Part shown: positions 42,894 to 51,932 of the stretch, one piece after another | Layout: each line of letters starts with the position of its first letter | Position numbering within the stretch: the stretch's first letter is position 1 | Source: Sporolactobacillus sp. CQH2019 | GTDB taxonomy: Bacteria > Bacillota > Bacilli > Bacillales > Sporolactobacillaceae | Direction: 5' to 3' | NCBI RefSeq assembly: GCF_028765345.1 | Contig: NZ_JARAJZ010000005.1 | Location: 155,641 to 219,640 of the forward strand | DNA length: 64,000 nt | The notes under the pieces: model-generated | What the model saw: only the letters and a program-made list of their open reading frames with translations | Told to the model about the DNA's origin: nothing | Databases searched by the model: none | Made by a program: the position numbers and the translations under genes

Positions 42894-44068
42894 TGGAACT
42901 GAAGACCACTTACCTTGCGCAGCATGTAAGAGAGCTGAAGCCTTCCGGTATCCGCAAATTTTTTGATGCCACGGCAGGGATGAGCGGCGTCATTTCACTC
43001 GGCGTTGGCGAGCCTGATTTTGTAACGCCCTGGAATGTCAGAGAAGCAGCCATTCTTTCGCTTGAAGACGGTTACACGTCTTACACGGCCAACGCCGGTC
43101 TGCCGGAATTGAGAGAAGAAATCGCGAAGTATATGGAAAGAGACTTCTGTGTGGCTTATAATCCGGAGTCTGAGATTACCGTTACCGTCGGCGCAAGCGA
43201 AGCGATTGACATAGCGCTCAGGGCGATTCTCGATCCCGGCGACGAAGTGCTGGTTGTCGAGCCGTGCTTTGTCTCCTATGCTCCGCTCGTGACGCTTGCC
43301 GGAGGCGTCCCGGTTATTGTACCGGCTCTGAAGGAGAATGACTTTAAAGTCCGCGCCTGGCAGCTGGAGAAAGCCGTCACGGAGCGAACGAAAGCGATTA
43401 TGATCTGCTCTCCGAACAATCCGACCGGAGCGATGCTGAGCAAAGCGGAAATGGAACAGATTGCCGATGTCGCTAAAAAACACGATTTACTGATTCTTTC
43501 CGACGAAATTTATGCCGAACTGGTTTACGACGAACTTTATACCAGTTTTGCGGCCATCGAGGGCATGCGCGAACAGACGATCTTGGTCAGCGGTTTCTCC
43601 AAAGACCTGGCGATGACCGGATGGCGGCTCGGCTTTGTCTGCGCGCCGGCGGAGATCATGGAAGGCATGCTGAAAATCCATCAGTACGCGATCATGTGTG
43701 CTTCGACGATGGCGCAGTATGCCGGCATCGAAGGGCTGAAAAACGGCAGAAAAGACGTTGCCGAGATGAGGAAAAGCTACAGGCAGCGCCGTAATTTCAT
43801 CGTTCGTTCCCTGAACGAAATGGGTCTTGCCTGCCACAATCCGGAAGGGGCCTTTTATACTTTTCCTTCCATCGAATCAACCGGATTCAGCTCCGAACAG
43901 TTTGCGAAAAAACTGCTGCAGGCTGAAAAAGTCGTCGTTGTTCCGGGGAATGCCTTCGGTTCGGGCGGTGAAGGCTATGTTCGATGTTCCTATGCCACAT
44001 CTATGGCACAGCTTCAGGAAGCAATGACGCGGATGCGCCGATTTGTAGAAAATCTGTCGGACAACTAA
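42893..44068 (+). CDS. alaT: Class I/II aminotransferase, alanine transaminase AlaT (YugH) type
   Basis: PLP fold-type I aminotransferase of 391 residues. Motifs are ISLGVGEPDFVTPWNV, YTANAGLPELREEIA, ICSPNNPTGAMLS, ILSDEIYAELVY and the Schiff-base Lys in VSGFSKDLAMTGWRLG, followed by the carboxylate-binding Arg in YVRCSYA. Gene order with an Lrp regulator indicates the alanine transaminase role (pyruvate plus glutamate to alanine). Other aromatic or aspartate substrates cannot be ruled out. It starts on the last base of the alaR stop codon and ends before a strong terminator. Confidence 0.88.
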   Translation: MELKTTYLAQHVRELKPSGIRKFFDATAGMSGVISLGVGEPDFVTPWNVREAAILSLEDGYTSYTANAGLPELREEIAKYMERDFCVAYNPESEITVTVGASEAIDIALRAILDPGDEVLVVEPCFVSYAPLVTLAGGVPVIVPALKENDFKVRAWQLEKAVTERTKAIMICSPNNPTGAMLSKAEMEQIADVAKKHDLLILSDEIYAELVYDELYTSFAAIEGMREQTILVSGFSKDLAMTGWRLGFVCAPAEIMEGMLKIHQYAIMCASTMAQYAGIEGLKNGRKDVAEMRKSYRQRRNFIVRSLNEMGLACHNPEGAFYTFPSIESTGFSSEQFAKKLLQAEKVVVVPGNAFGSGGEGYVRCSYATSMAQLQEAMTRMRRFVENLSDN

Positions 44069-44089
44069 ACGCAAGAGACACATTAAATC

Positions 44090-44127
44090 GGCCCGAGTAA
44101 AAATGACGCTTTTACCCGGGCCTTTTT
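44090..44127 (+). terminator. Terminator after alaT
   Basis: A 13-bp stem (44090-44102 with 44110-44122, one mismatch), then TTTTT. Confidence 0.88.
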
Positions 44128-44272
44128 CATGGTGTGCACGGGTCATGAACAAACAGACCGGCGAAGCGAACCGCACTTAGAATCCGCTCAATAAAGCAGT
44201 GCCTCTTAACTGTAACCGTTTCAAAGAGAGGCTGCACGCAGCATGTTATGAATAAGCGATGCCTTCATGGAT

Positions 44273-44301
44273 TTGACAAATCCGCCGTAATGAGCTATAA
44301 A
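44273..44301 (+). promoter_or_regulatory. Sigma-A promoter of htpG
   Basis: A perfect TTGACA (44273-44278), a 17-base spacer and TATAAA (44296-44301). The CIRCE operator begins 7 bases later, across the expected transcription start. Confidence 0.8.
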
Positions 44302-44308
44302 AATATTG

Positions 44309-44335
44309 TTAGCACTCGTACAACCTGAGTGCTAA
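44309..44335. promoter_or_regulatory. CIRCE operator (HrcA binding site)
   Basis: TTAGCACTC (44309-44317), nine bases, GAGTGCTAA (44327-44335): a perfect match to the CIRCE consensus. It overlaps the start of the htpG transcript, so HrcA should repress htpG until heat shock. Confidence 0.96.
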
Positions 44336-44399
44336 TCTTAGTCTGGAATTTGTGAAAGGGCTACATAAAGAAAAGATAGGGCTGAAAGGGGAAATTTTC

Positions 44400-46283
44400 T
44401 TGGCAACGAAGGAATTTAAAGCAGAATCAAAAAAACTGCTTGATATGATGATCCATTCAATCTACTCGCAGAAGGAAATCTTTTTAAGAGAAATCATTTC
44501 GAACGCCAGCGATGCGATCGACAAAATCTATTACAAGGCTTTGACCGATGACTCGCTGAACTTTGAGAAGGACAATTATTACATCCGGATCACGCCGGAC
44601 AAGGACAAGCGGATACTGACGATTTCCGATACAGGGATCGGCATGACAGAGGAAGAATTGGAGAACAACCTGGGAACGATTGCGCAGAGCGGTTCGTTAA
44701 ATTTTAAAAACGATAACAAGGCGAAGGACGGACACGATATCATCGGCCAGTTCGGTGTCGGATTCTATTCGGCCTTTATGGTCGCCGATGTCGTCACCGT
44801 CGTCAGCAAAGCGCTCGGCAGCGATCAGGCGTACAAATGGGAATCCAAGGGGGCGGACGGCTATTCGATCGAACCTTGTGAAAAAGAGACGGTGGGAACG
44901 GATATCATTTTAAAGCTGAAAGAAAACAGTGAAGATGAAAACTATGACGAGTTTCTTGAAGAATACCGTCTGAAGTCCATTATCAAGAAATATTCCGATT
45001 TTATCCGTTACCCGATCAAAATGGAAGTCACGGAAAGCAAGCCGAAAAAAGATAACGACAAGGAATCCGAAGAGGTCAAAGAAGTACAGACGATCAACAG
45101 CATGGTGCCGATCTGGCGCAAAAACAAGAATGAGTTAAAAGATGAAGATTACGAGAACTTCTACAATGAAAAGCATTATGGCTATGACAAACCGCTTAAG
45201 TATATCAACATCCAGGCTGACGGCATCGTCCGTTATCATGCGATTCTCTATATTCCGGAAAATATTCCGTTCGACTACTACTCAAAAGAATACGAGAAAG
45301 GGCTCGAGCTGTATTCCAACGGCGTACTGATCATGGAGAAGTGTGCCGATCTCCTGCCCGATTATTTCAGCTTCGTCAAAGGGCTGGTGGATTCGGAAGA
45401 TCTGTCGCTGAACATTTCAAGAGAAATCCTTCAGCAGGACAAACAGCTTCAGCTGATTGCCAAAAATATTAAGCATAAAATTCAGAAAGAGCTGGAAAAG
45501 CTGCTGAAAGAAGATCGGGAAAAATACGAGACCTTCTACAAATCATTCGGCCGCCAGTTGAAATACGGCGTCTATATGGATTACGGCAGCCATAAAGACG
45601 AACTCCAGGATCTGCTGCTGTTCTATTCGTCGAAGGAAAAGAAAATGGTCACGCTCGATGAATACGTATCGCGCATGCCCGAAGAACAAAAGTATATTTA
45701 CTACGCCGTCGGCGAATCGAATGAAAAAATCGGAAAACTGCCGCAGACGGAACTCGTTGCCGATAAGGGCTATGAGATTCTCTACTTTACCGACGATGTC
45801 GATGAATTCTCGATTAAAATGCTGAATGCATATAAAGAAAAATCGTTCAAATCGGTATCCAGCAGCGATCTCGGCATTGAAGACGACACGGACAAAAAGC
45901 AGGATCAGACAGAGGAGAAGGAAGACAAGGCGCTGTTTGATAAAATGAAAGATGTTCTGGCCAGCCAGGTCAAAGAGGTCCGTGCATCGAAGCGTCTGAA
46001 AACTCATCCGGTCTGCTTCGCCACGGAAGGCGAGGTCTCTATCGAGATGGAAAAAGTGCTCAATGCGATGCCGAACAACGAAAATATCAAAGCGGACAAG
46101 ATTCTTGAAATCAACACGCACCACGACGTTTTCAAAGCGCTCAAAGCGGCATATACGCTTGATGACAAGGAAAAATTCAATCTGTACACCAATCTGCTGT
46201 ATAATCAGGCGCTGCTTGTCGAAGGGCTTCCGGTTCAGGACCCGGTCGCTTTCACAAATGACATCTGCAAACTGATGGCGTGA
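44400..46283 (+). CDS. htpG: Molecular chaperone HtpG (Hsp90)
   Basis: Cytosolic homodimeric ATP-dependent chaperone of 627 residues. The N-terminal GHKL ATPase domain has [29 protein letters not shown] and [17 protein letters not shown]. The middle domain has [12 protein letters not shown] and [14 protein letters not shown]. An acidic linker ([16 protein letters not shown]) and the dimerisation domain follow. The start is TTG at 44400, five bases after AAAGGGGAAA, giving [10 protein letters not shown], which matches the family start. A frame from 44352 would overlap the leader and lacks a ribosome binding site. Regulation by HrcA is indicated by the CIRCE element. Confidence 0.97.
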   Translation: MATKEFKAESKKLLDMMIHSIYSQKEIFLREIISNASDAIDKIYYKALTDDSLNFEKDNYYIRITPDKDKRILTISDTGIGMTEEELENNLGTIAQSGSLNFKNDNKAKDGHDIIGQFGVGFYSAFMVADVVTVVSKALGSDQAYKWESKGADGYSIEPCEKETVGTDIILKLKENSEDENYDEFLEEYRLKSIIKKYSDFIRYPIKMEVTESKPKKDNDKESEEVKEVQTINSMVPIWRKNKNELKDEDYENFYNEKHYGYDKPLKYINIQADGIVRYHAILYIPENIPFDYYSKEYEKGLELYSNGVLIMEKCADLLPDYFSFVKGLVDSEDLSLNISREILQQDKQLQLIAKNIKHKIQKELEKLLKEDREKYETFYKSFGRQLKYGVYMDYGSHKDELQDLLLFYSSKEKKMVTLDEYVSRMPEEQKYIYYAVGESNEKIGKLPQTELVADKGYEILYFTDDVDEFSIKMLNAYKEKSFKSVSSSDLGIEDDTDKKQDQTEEKEDKALFDKMKDVLASQVKEVRASKRLKTHPVCFATEGEVSIEMEKVLNAMPNNENIKADKILEINTHHDVFKALKAAYTLDDKEKFNLYTNLLYNQALLVEGLPVQDPVAFTNDICKLMA

Positions 46284-46302
46284 ATCAGTCAAGCAGACGG
46301 AG

Positions 46303-46335
46303 GACCCTGCCTTTTACAAAACGGCGGGGTCTTTT
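46303..46335 (+). terminator. Terminator after htpG
   Basis: GACCCTGCC (46303-46311) pairs with GGCGGGGTC (46323-46331) with one mismatch, followed by TTTT. Confidence 0.8.
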
Positions 46336-46396
46336 GCTATAAAGATGAGGCACTGATCAGTGTCATAGGCAGAACAATCAAACGGGGAGATAACTT

Positions 46397-47080
46397 TTGA
46401 AAAAATACCGGACTTTATTTTTCGATGTCGACGATACCCTGCTGGATTTCCGTGCAGCAGAAAACCAGGCGCTGAAAAAGTTTTTCAGAGAACAAAAGAT
46501 TCCATTTACATCACAAGTCCAAGCCGACTATCAAAAACTAAATCGGAATCTCTGGAAGGCCTATGAAGAGGGGAAAATAGACCGGGACGAGGTGGTCAAC
46601 ACACGCTTTTCGCGTTTGCTGAGTACATACGGCCAAAAGGTTGACGGGACCTTGATGGAAAAGAATTACCGCCGCTGTCTGGAGGAAGGGCATCAGCGTA
46701 TACCCGGAGCCCTGGAGCTGATTTCACATCTGCGGAATCGTTACGATCTATATATCGTCACAAACGGCGTTTCCAAAACTCAGAATAAACGTCTGCGCGA
46801 TTCAGGTTTACTGCCGCTGTTTAAGAAGATTTTTTCTTCAGAGGCCGCAGGCTTTCAAAAGCCGATGAGGCAGTACTTCGATTACGTTTTTGCGCGCATC
46901 CCCGGTTTCTCGGCCGATCAGGGGCTGATGATCGGGGATTCGATCAGCTCGGACATTAAAGGCGGGCAGCTTGCCGGACTGGACACCTGTTGGTTCAACC
47001 CGGAAATGAAATCCAATCTCACGGCCTTTGTTCCGACTTATCAAATCCAGCAGCTTGATGAATTGGATCGAATTTTATAG
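46397..47080 (+). CDS. HAD-family nucleotidase, YjjG/YfnB type
   Basis: A 227-residue haloacid-dehalogenase phosphatase. Motif I is FFDVDDTLLDF (nucleophile Asp), motif II is IVTNGVS, motif III includes the Lys of AAGFQKPMRQYFD, and motif IV is MIGDSISSDIKGG. The cap-domain arrangement fits the YjjG group, which dephosphorylates non-canonical pyrimidine nucleotides; that substrate is inferred from the family. The start is TTG at 46397, about 7 bases after GGGGAG. It stands alone after the htpG terminator, with the FAH-family gene following closely. Confidence 0.85.
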   Translation: MKKYRTLFFDVDDTLLDFRAAENQALKKFFREQKIPFTSQVQADYQKLNRNLWKAYEEGKIDRDEVVNTRFSRLLSTYGQKVDGTLMEKNYRRCLEEGHQRIPGALELISHLRNRYDLYIVTNGVSKTQNKRLRDSGLLPLFKKIFSSEAAGFQKPMRQYFDYVFARIPGFSADQGLMIGDSISSDIKGGQLAGLDTCWFNPEMKSNLTAFVPTYQIQQLDELDRIL

Positions 47081-47195
47081 GAACGCTCAACCTTGTCATT
47101 CTGCCTTAGAAGGCCGCCGCTGCCGCATCGCTGTCACCGGAAAAAGTACAATGCGGATCGTTTTAAAAAATCATTCTGAAAGAAGTGCTGCCATC

Positions 47196-48077
47196 ATGAA
47201 ACTTCTCCAATTTGTCGAACAAAATCAGATCCTGTTAGGGGTAAAAACAGAACCGGGAATTCTGAATGTGAGAAAAGCCGCGGACCATCTCGGAAGTGAT
47301 GTGCCTGTCAGTCTTGATCAACTCTTCTCACAGGGTGAAAACGGAATAGAAAAACTTCGTGATTTCGTAAGCCGTATCAATCGGAAAGAGACAAACGATT
47401 TTTTTATCCCGGAAGAAAGCATTGAATTCGCGCCCGCCGTCGCTCATCCTGAAAAAATTATCTGCGTCGGTTTGAATTATCTGAATCATGCTAAAGAAGC
47501 GAACATGGATATTCCGACATCTCCGATCCTTTTCAGTAAATTCAATAATACACTGGCGGCGCATGATGGTAGGATTCCAATTCCCGATATGGCAAAAAAG
47601 ATCGATTATGAAGCGGAGCTCGTCATCGTTATCGGAAAAACAGCGGAAAAAGTGTCCAAAGAACAGGCGCTGTCCTATGTCTTCGGCTATACTGCGGGCA
47701 ATGATCTGTCGGCCCGCGATCTGCAATTCAAGACAGGGCAATGGTTATTGGGAAAGAGTCCGGACGGTTTTGCACCTGTGGGTCCGTATATTGCAACAGG
47801 TGATGAACTTGATCCGCAAAATCTGACGATCGAATGCAGAGTGAACGGGGACCTTCGCCAGCAGGCGAATACCCGGGATATGATCTTTGACTGTGCGGCC
47901 TTGATCAGCTACATCTCGCAGACGATAACGCTGAAACCAGGCGACATCATTTTTACCGGAACGCCTGACGGAGTCATTCTCGGCTACCCTGAAGCCAAAC
48001 AGGAATGGTTAAAATCCGGCGATGAAGTGGCCGTTTCCATCGAGCACATTGCTGAACTGAAAAACAGGCTTTTCTGA
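47196..48077 (+). CDS. Fumarylacetoacetate hydrolase-family protein
   Basis: A 293-residue cytosolic enzyme of the FAH superfamily, whose members include acylpyruvases, oxaloacetate decarboxylases and 2-hydroxyhepta-2,4-diene-1,7-dioate isomerases. The C-terminal catalytic domain shows EKIICVGLNYLNHAKE, DYEAELVIVIGK with metal-ligand Glu residues, YTAGNDLSARDLQ with an Asp ligand, GKSPDGFAPVGP and GDIIFTGTPDGVILG. An N-terminal domain of about 90 residues precedes it, as in YisK. ATG 47196 fits the family length. The upstream in-frame extension to 47028 would overlap the HAD gene. The substrate is not determined. Confidence 0.88.
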   Translation: MKLLQFVEQNQILLGVKTEPGILNVRKAADHLGSDVPVSLDQLFSQGENGIEKLRDFVSRINRKETNDFFIPEESIEFAPAVAHPEKIICVGLNYLNHAKEANMDIPTSPILFSKFNNTLAAHDGRIPIPDMAKKIDYEAELVIVIGKTAEKVSKEQALSYVFGYTAGNDLSARDLQFKTGQWLLGKSPDGFAPVGPYIATGDELDPQNLTIECRVNGDLRQQANTRDMIFDCAALISYISQTITLKPGDIIFTGTPDGVILGYPEAKQEWLKSGDEVAVSIEHIAELKNRLF

Positions 48078-48095
48078 TTTGAAAGACAGGGTATG

Positions 48096-48133
48096 AATGA
48101 CGGCGGAGCGGCAGAGCAGCCGTCATTTTTTTT
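48096..48133 (+). terminator. Terminator after the FAH-family gene
   Basis: A perfect 9-bp stem AATGACGGC/GCCGTCATT (48096-48104 with 48119-48127) followed by a T-run. Confidence 0.88.
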
Positions 48134-48221
48134 ACGGAAGGCCCTGCTCTTGTGAAGAATTCCGTCCATTCCTTTATGGGGCGGTGACCGGCGAAATTTA
48201 GGTTATTATGTCGATTTATTT

Positions 48222-48239
48222 TTTAACAAAATTGTTAAA
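48222..48239. promoter_or_regulatory. Palindromic operator candidate upstream of the DUF805 gene
   Basis: TTTAACAA and TTGTTAAA flank two A residues in a perfect 8-2-8 inverted repeat about 80 bases before the DUF805 gene. The regulator is unknown. Confidence 0.4.
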
Positions 48240-48318
48240 TATTGATTGATTAATTTTGTGAGAATAATAGACTGAATAGTGTATCGCGCCATAATTTTTT
48301 AAAGGAGGCCATTCTTCT

Positions 48319-48669
48319 ATGCACTGGTATCTTGATGTGATCAAGAATTATGTCGGTTTTAGCGGCAGGGCGACCCGGACGGAATTCTGGGTGTTTGCAC
48401 TGATCAATGCCATTGTGTTATTGATTGCGACGCTGCTCGATTATTTGCTTGGCAGCCGCAGGTTAATCTACTATTTGTACTCGTTAGCCGTTTTTCTGCC
48501 TTCTCTCGCGGTATCCATACGGCGGCTTCACGATATCGGCCGGACGGGATGGTGGATACTTATCGGAGTGATTCCGATTCTTGGATGGATTGTCCTGCTT
48601 GTTTATGATTGCACGGACAGCCAGGACAAAGAGAATGTATACGGCCCTTATCCCAAAGCCAGTTTGTAA
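48319..48669 (+). CDS. DUF805 family membrane protein
   Basis: A 116-residue inner-membrane protein with three hydrophobic segments (about 26-45, 50-70 and 80-98). Family hallmarks are the start MHWYLDVIKNYVGFSGRATRTEFW, SIRRLHDIGRTGWW, and the C-terminal DSQDKENVYGPYP. The function of DUF805 proteins is not established; they often affect membrane or stress phenotypes. AAAGGAGG precedes the ATG. It appears monocistronic, with a strong hairpin terminator about 190 bases downstream. Confidence 0.88.
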   Translation: MHWYLDVIKNYVGFSGRATRTEFWVFALINAIVLLIATLLDYLLGSRRLIYYLYSLAVFLPSLAVSIRRLHDIGRTGWWILIGVIPILGWIVLLVYDCTDSQDKENVYGPYPKASL

Positions 48670-49101
48670 GGGACTCAGTGAAAACAAGCGCAGATGGATA
48701 TTTTTCAGAAATCAGAAATCATTTATTTTTTAATACGTGCTGTTTTTTGAATCGCTCTAATATCCATATTTGAACAGCATTCAGGCCGTGGAATGGACAC
48801 CGTCCAGTTCATACAAAACGACGGAGTTGTTCCCATTTAAGACGGACGCCCATTAAAATTCCGGGACGGTTATTCAGCCGTCCCGGAACTTTTGTATTTT
48901 CCGGTTTTTGCCAATTGCGGATCTGCACAAACAAGCAAAAGGAAAGTCCGGCACAGGGTAGAGAAGGGTGATCAATCAACAAAAAACCAATGAAGACAGC
49001 AGCAGATCCGCCGGACTTGGATCGGGCATCGGCCCGCAGAAAGATTATAATAGTAGATAAAGCCTGTGCGGCTGATTGATCCACGGAAAGGAAGGTTCGG
49101 C
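48670..49101. other. Gap between the DUF805 and fructosamine kinase genes
   Basis: No gene is seen. The only clear element is the 11-bp hairpin terminator at 48859-48893. Confidence 0.5.
48859..48893. terminator. Bidirectional hairpin terminator
   Basis: Perfect 11-bp stem TTCCGGGACGG/CCGTCCCGGAA (48859-48869 with 48878-48888), with T-rich sequence after it on both strands. Confidence 0.75.
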
Positions 49102-49941
49102 ATGCTCTCTGAAACATGGCTCCAATCGCTGCCTCTTTCGCCGATCGACAGGATTGTGCCGCTTTCCGGAGGAGATATCAATGACGCCTACGCCATTGAA
49201 TCCGGAAAGCGGCACTATTTTTTAAAAGTTCATACGCACGTGCCGGACAATTTTTTCGTTCCCGAGGCAGCAGGACTGAAATTAATCGCCCGATCCGCCC
49301 GTACGCCTCATGTGATCGATTTCGGGGAAATCGCTGCCGATGATTTTCTGCTTCTTGAATGGATTCCGGCCGGGCATTTTCATAATGAACGAAAACTGGG
49401 AGAAGATCTGGCTCATGTGCACAGACAAACGTCTTCTTCGTTCAGATTCGATTTCAATAATTATGCCGGCCAGCTGCCGCAATATAATCATCGCGAACAG
49501 GATTGGACGACGTTTTACCTGAAATGGCGGCTCGCCCCGCAAATTGAGATAGCCAAAAAACGCGGCTGCTGGAATTCGCGCAGACAGGAAAACTATGAAA
49601 AACTGGCGGAGCGCTTCGCCCGGACTTACCGGGAGCTCGATGTCGTACCCGGTCTGCTGCACGGCGATCTTTGGGGAGGCAACGTCATGTACGCCGAAAA
49701 CGGTGAGCCGGTGCTGATCGATCCCAGTGTCTTTTACGGCAACCGGGAAATGGACCTCGCGATGACCAGGCTGTTCGGCGGTTTCGGCGACAGCTTTTAC
49801 CGCGCCTATAACGCCGCCTATCCGCTCGATCCCGGATGGGAAGAACGCGTTCCCTGGTATCAGCTTTACTATCTGCTCTGTCATTTAAACATGTTTGGAG
49901 AAGGTTACGGGGCTGCGGTGGACCGGGCACTTGAACGGTAA
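49102..49941 (+). CDS. Fructosamine kinase family protein
   Basis: A 279-residue kinase of the fructosamine-3-kinase/APH-like fold, expected to phosphorylate protein-bound ketoamines or ribulosamines so that glycation is reversed. Visible motifs are VPLSGGDINDAYAI (nucleotide loop), YFLKVH with the ATP-binding Lys, the catalytic loop LLHGDLWGGNVM and the metal-binding IDPSVFYGNREMDLAM. ATG 49102 lies 6 bases after AAAGGAAGG; the in-frame ATG at 49066 has no site. Bacterial members often act on free ribulosamines or erythrulosamines. No operon partner is evident. Confidence 0.88.
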   Translation: MLSETWLQSLPLSPIDRIVPLSGGDINDAYAIESGKRHYFLKVHTHVPDNFFVPEAAGLKLIARSARTPHVIDFGEIAADDFLLLEWIPAGHFHNERKLGEDLAHVHRQTSSSFRFDFNNYAGQLPQYNHREQDWTTFYLKWRLAPQIEIAKKRGCWNSRRQENYEKLAERFARTYRELDVVPGLLHGDLWGGNVMYAENGEPVLIDPSVFYGNREMDLAMTRLFGGFGDSFYRAYNAAYPLDPGWEERVPWYQLYYLLCHLNMFGEGYGAAVDRALER

Positions 49942-50073
49942 CGCGGGATCTCCTGCACCGGGACATGGAGATATTATGGGCAGATTGCCCCGCTCATTCT
50001 GAACGCATTGGGGCCGGCCGTACATTTGAAATCAAAAGGAACATATATACGTATAGATTAAGCAGGGCTGATT

Positions 50074-50095
50074 AAATAGTTATATAAAACTATTT
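50074..50095. promoter_or_regulatory. Upstream operator copy of the methylase-fusion promoter
   Basis: AAATAGTT, six bases, AACTATTT: a perfect 8-6-8 palindrome. It overlaps the -35 box. A second copy starts exactly 50 bases downstream. Confidence 0.7.
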
Positions 50096-50121
50096 ACAAT
50101 CGGCCGGCGAAGAGGTATAAC
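50093..50121 (+). promoter_or_regulatory. Promoter of the methylase-fusion gene
   Basis: TTTACA (50093-50098), a 17-base spacer and TATAAC (50116-50121). Confidence 0.65.
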
Positions 50122-50123
50122 AT

Positions 50124-50145
50124 GAATAGTTAAAAGAAACTATTC
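50124..50145. promoter_or_regulatory. Downstream operator copy of the methylase-fusion promoter
   Basis: GAATAGTT, six bases, AACTATTC: an 8-6-8 palindrome with the same core AATAGTT/AACTATT as the upstream copy. It covers the expected transcription start and ends 18 bases before the ATG. Confidence 0.7.
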
Positions 50146-50162
50146 AAGAGGTGATCGCTTAA

Positions 50163-51932
50163 ATGAAACTCGATGAGACGCTTGAGAGGGGCATCGACGT
50201 TTTAAGCGGCCTATTTGCACCGGAAAAAGGACTGTTTACAGTGACCCTTTACCTGGGAGTCTGTGCCATCGCCGTTCAGCAGCACGGAATCGATATACAC
50301 GATATTTCTCCCCAAAAAGGTTTTGGGAAGATGACTCCGGATACGGACAAATGGGCCGCTTTTTTTGAAAGAAAAGGGCAGGCCGATCCGTTCGAAAAGC
50401 TGGCTCCGCTGATCCGGAAACTGGATCTTGCCGCGCTGACCGCCGACGAACTGACCGGCGCTTTTTACAGACAGGCCGGCAGGATGAAGCATCTCTCGAT
50501 CACACCTCCCGAAATCAATCGGTTAATCGCTGCCGCGCTGGATCTGGAACATGCCGCGGCCGTCTATGACGGGACGTGCGGGTTCGGCGGATCGCTGCTC
50601 GGCCTGGCCGGAAAGAATACCGATGCCGTTTTTTACGGTCAGGACATCAATCCGGAATCGGTTGCACTGGCCGATCTGTTCCTGACGCTGCGCCGTGTCC
50701 GTCACCGGATGGCATTGGGCGACGCTTTGCTCGAGCCGGCTTTCTTTGAAGGGACGGCGCTGAAAAAATTCGACTGCGTCGTCATCGATCCGCCGATCGG
50801 CCTGAAAACGGCCCGGGATCCGAAAGAAGCGGCACACGGCCGCTTTTCGCCGCTGGACAGAAAAATGGGCCGGCTCGATTTTTATTTCATGCTCAGTGCC
50901 GTAGAACGAAGCCGGGGGAAAACGGCGATCGTGTCCGGAAGCGGACCGCTGATCCGGTCGGTTGCTTCAGAGCAGAAAGTGCGCCGTTATCTCCTCTCAC
51001 AGCTGACGGCAGTCATCCGGCTCCCGGCCGGACTTTACGCGGCGTCGTCAGCCAGAACCCATCTGCTGCTGTTCGACCGGCAAAAGAAGAACGACCGGGT
51101 TCTGATGATCGACGCCGGCCGGTTCAGTGAGGGCCGGCTGCGCGACAAGAAACTGTCCGAGAACGGCATTCAGAAAATCCTGTCGGTGCTGCGGTCGCCA
51201 AAAAACGAAGATGGCTTCAGCCGGATCGTCACGCATGAGGAAATGAAAGAAAACGGCGATTCCTGGAATGTCGAAAAATACATCACAGAACCCATTTTCC
51301 AATCGAAACATTTCGGGGCCATCCGCTGGAACCCTGAGAAGCTTCGATTGATTAAAACCGTACCCGTACAGGATCTATGCACGTTAATTAAAGGCTACAA
51401 TCTTTCAGCGAAGAATGCGGAGGCGGAGGATGGCATAAAAATCCTGCGGCTGAACGACATTGATTCGGAAGGGCGCATCCATTTGCCGTCAATCGCCGGA
51501 TTTTCCGTAGACGGAAACCTGAGCCGCCATAAGCTGCAAAAGGGCGATGTCATCCTCGTCGCCAAGGGCACTAAACAAAAAATTGCCGTCTTTGAAAGTG
51601 ACGAGCCCGTTTATCTTTCAATCAACCTGATGGCACTCCGGCCGAAAACGATTCATCCCTATTTCATCAAGGCCTATCTCGAAAGTCCGCTGGGCGAACA
51701 CTATCTGGCGGACAGCCTGTCCGGAACCGTCCTGCCGGTTCTGACCGCAAAGAATCTCGGACGGCTGCCGGTGCCCGAAGACCTGATCGCCCAGGCGGAT
51801 GCGATCGGGAGATATTACGAACGGGTGAGAAGAGATTATTTCAAGAAGCTGGACGAACTGCAGAAGGATTATTGGAACCGGCTGATTCAGCTGGATAAAC
51901 AGATGAGCCCCGATCTGTGGGAAAAAAATTAA
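50163..51932 (+). CDS. HsdM-HsdS-like DNA methylase fusion without a restriction subunit
   Basis: A 589-residue protein combining a type I-like N6-adenine methylase domain with one HsdS-type target-recognition region. Motif I is YDGTCGFGGSLLGL (residues 135-148) and GQDINPESVALADL follows as motif II. Motif IV, normally NPPF or NPPY, reads DPPI (residues 209-212), so Asn and the stacking aromatic are both replaced. Catalysis is therefore doubtful. From about residue 395 to 560 the chain resembles half an HsdS (VQDLCTLIKGYNLSAKN, LQKGDVILVAKG, GTVLPVLTAKNLGRLPVP) and ends in a coiled coil. No hsdR is nearby. GAGGTGATC precedes the ATG. Confidence 0.75.
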   Translation: MKLDETLERGIDVLSGLFAPEKGLFTVTLYLGVCAIAVQQHGIDIHDISPQKGFGKMTPDTDKWAAFFERKGQADPFEKLAPLIRKLDLAALTADELTGAFYRQAGRMKHLSITPPEINRLIAAALDLEHAAAVYDGTCGFGGSLLGLAGKNTDAVFYGQDINPESVALADLFLTLRRVRHRMALGDALLEPAFFEGTALKKFDCVVIDPPIGLKTARDPKEAAHGRFSPLDRKMGRLDFYFMLSAVERSRGKTAIVSGSGPLIRSVASEQKVRRYLLSQLTAVIRLPAGLYAASSARTHLLLFDRQKKNDRVLMIDAGRFSEGRLRDKKLSENGIQKILSVLRSPKNEDGFSRIVTHEEMKENGDSWNVEKYITEPIFQSKHFGAIRWNPEKLRLIKTVPVQDLCTLIKGYNLSAKNAEAEDGIKILRLNDIDSEGRIHLPSIAGFSVDGNLSRHKLQKGDVILVAKGTKQKIAVFESDEPVYLSINLMALRPKTIHPYFIKAYLESPLGEHYLADSLSGTVLPVLTAKNLGRLPVPEDLIAQADAIGRYYERVRRDYFKKLDELQKDYWNRLIQLDKQMSPDLWEKN

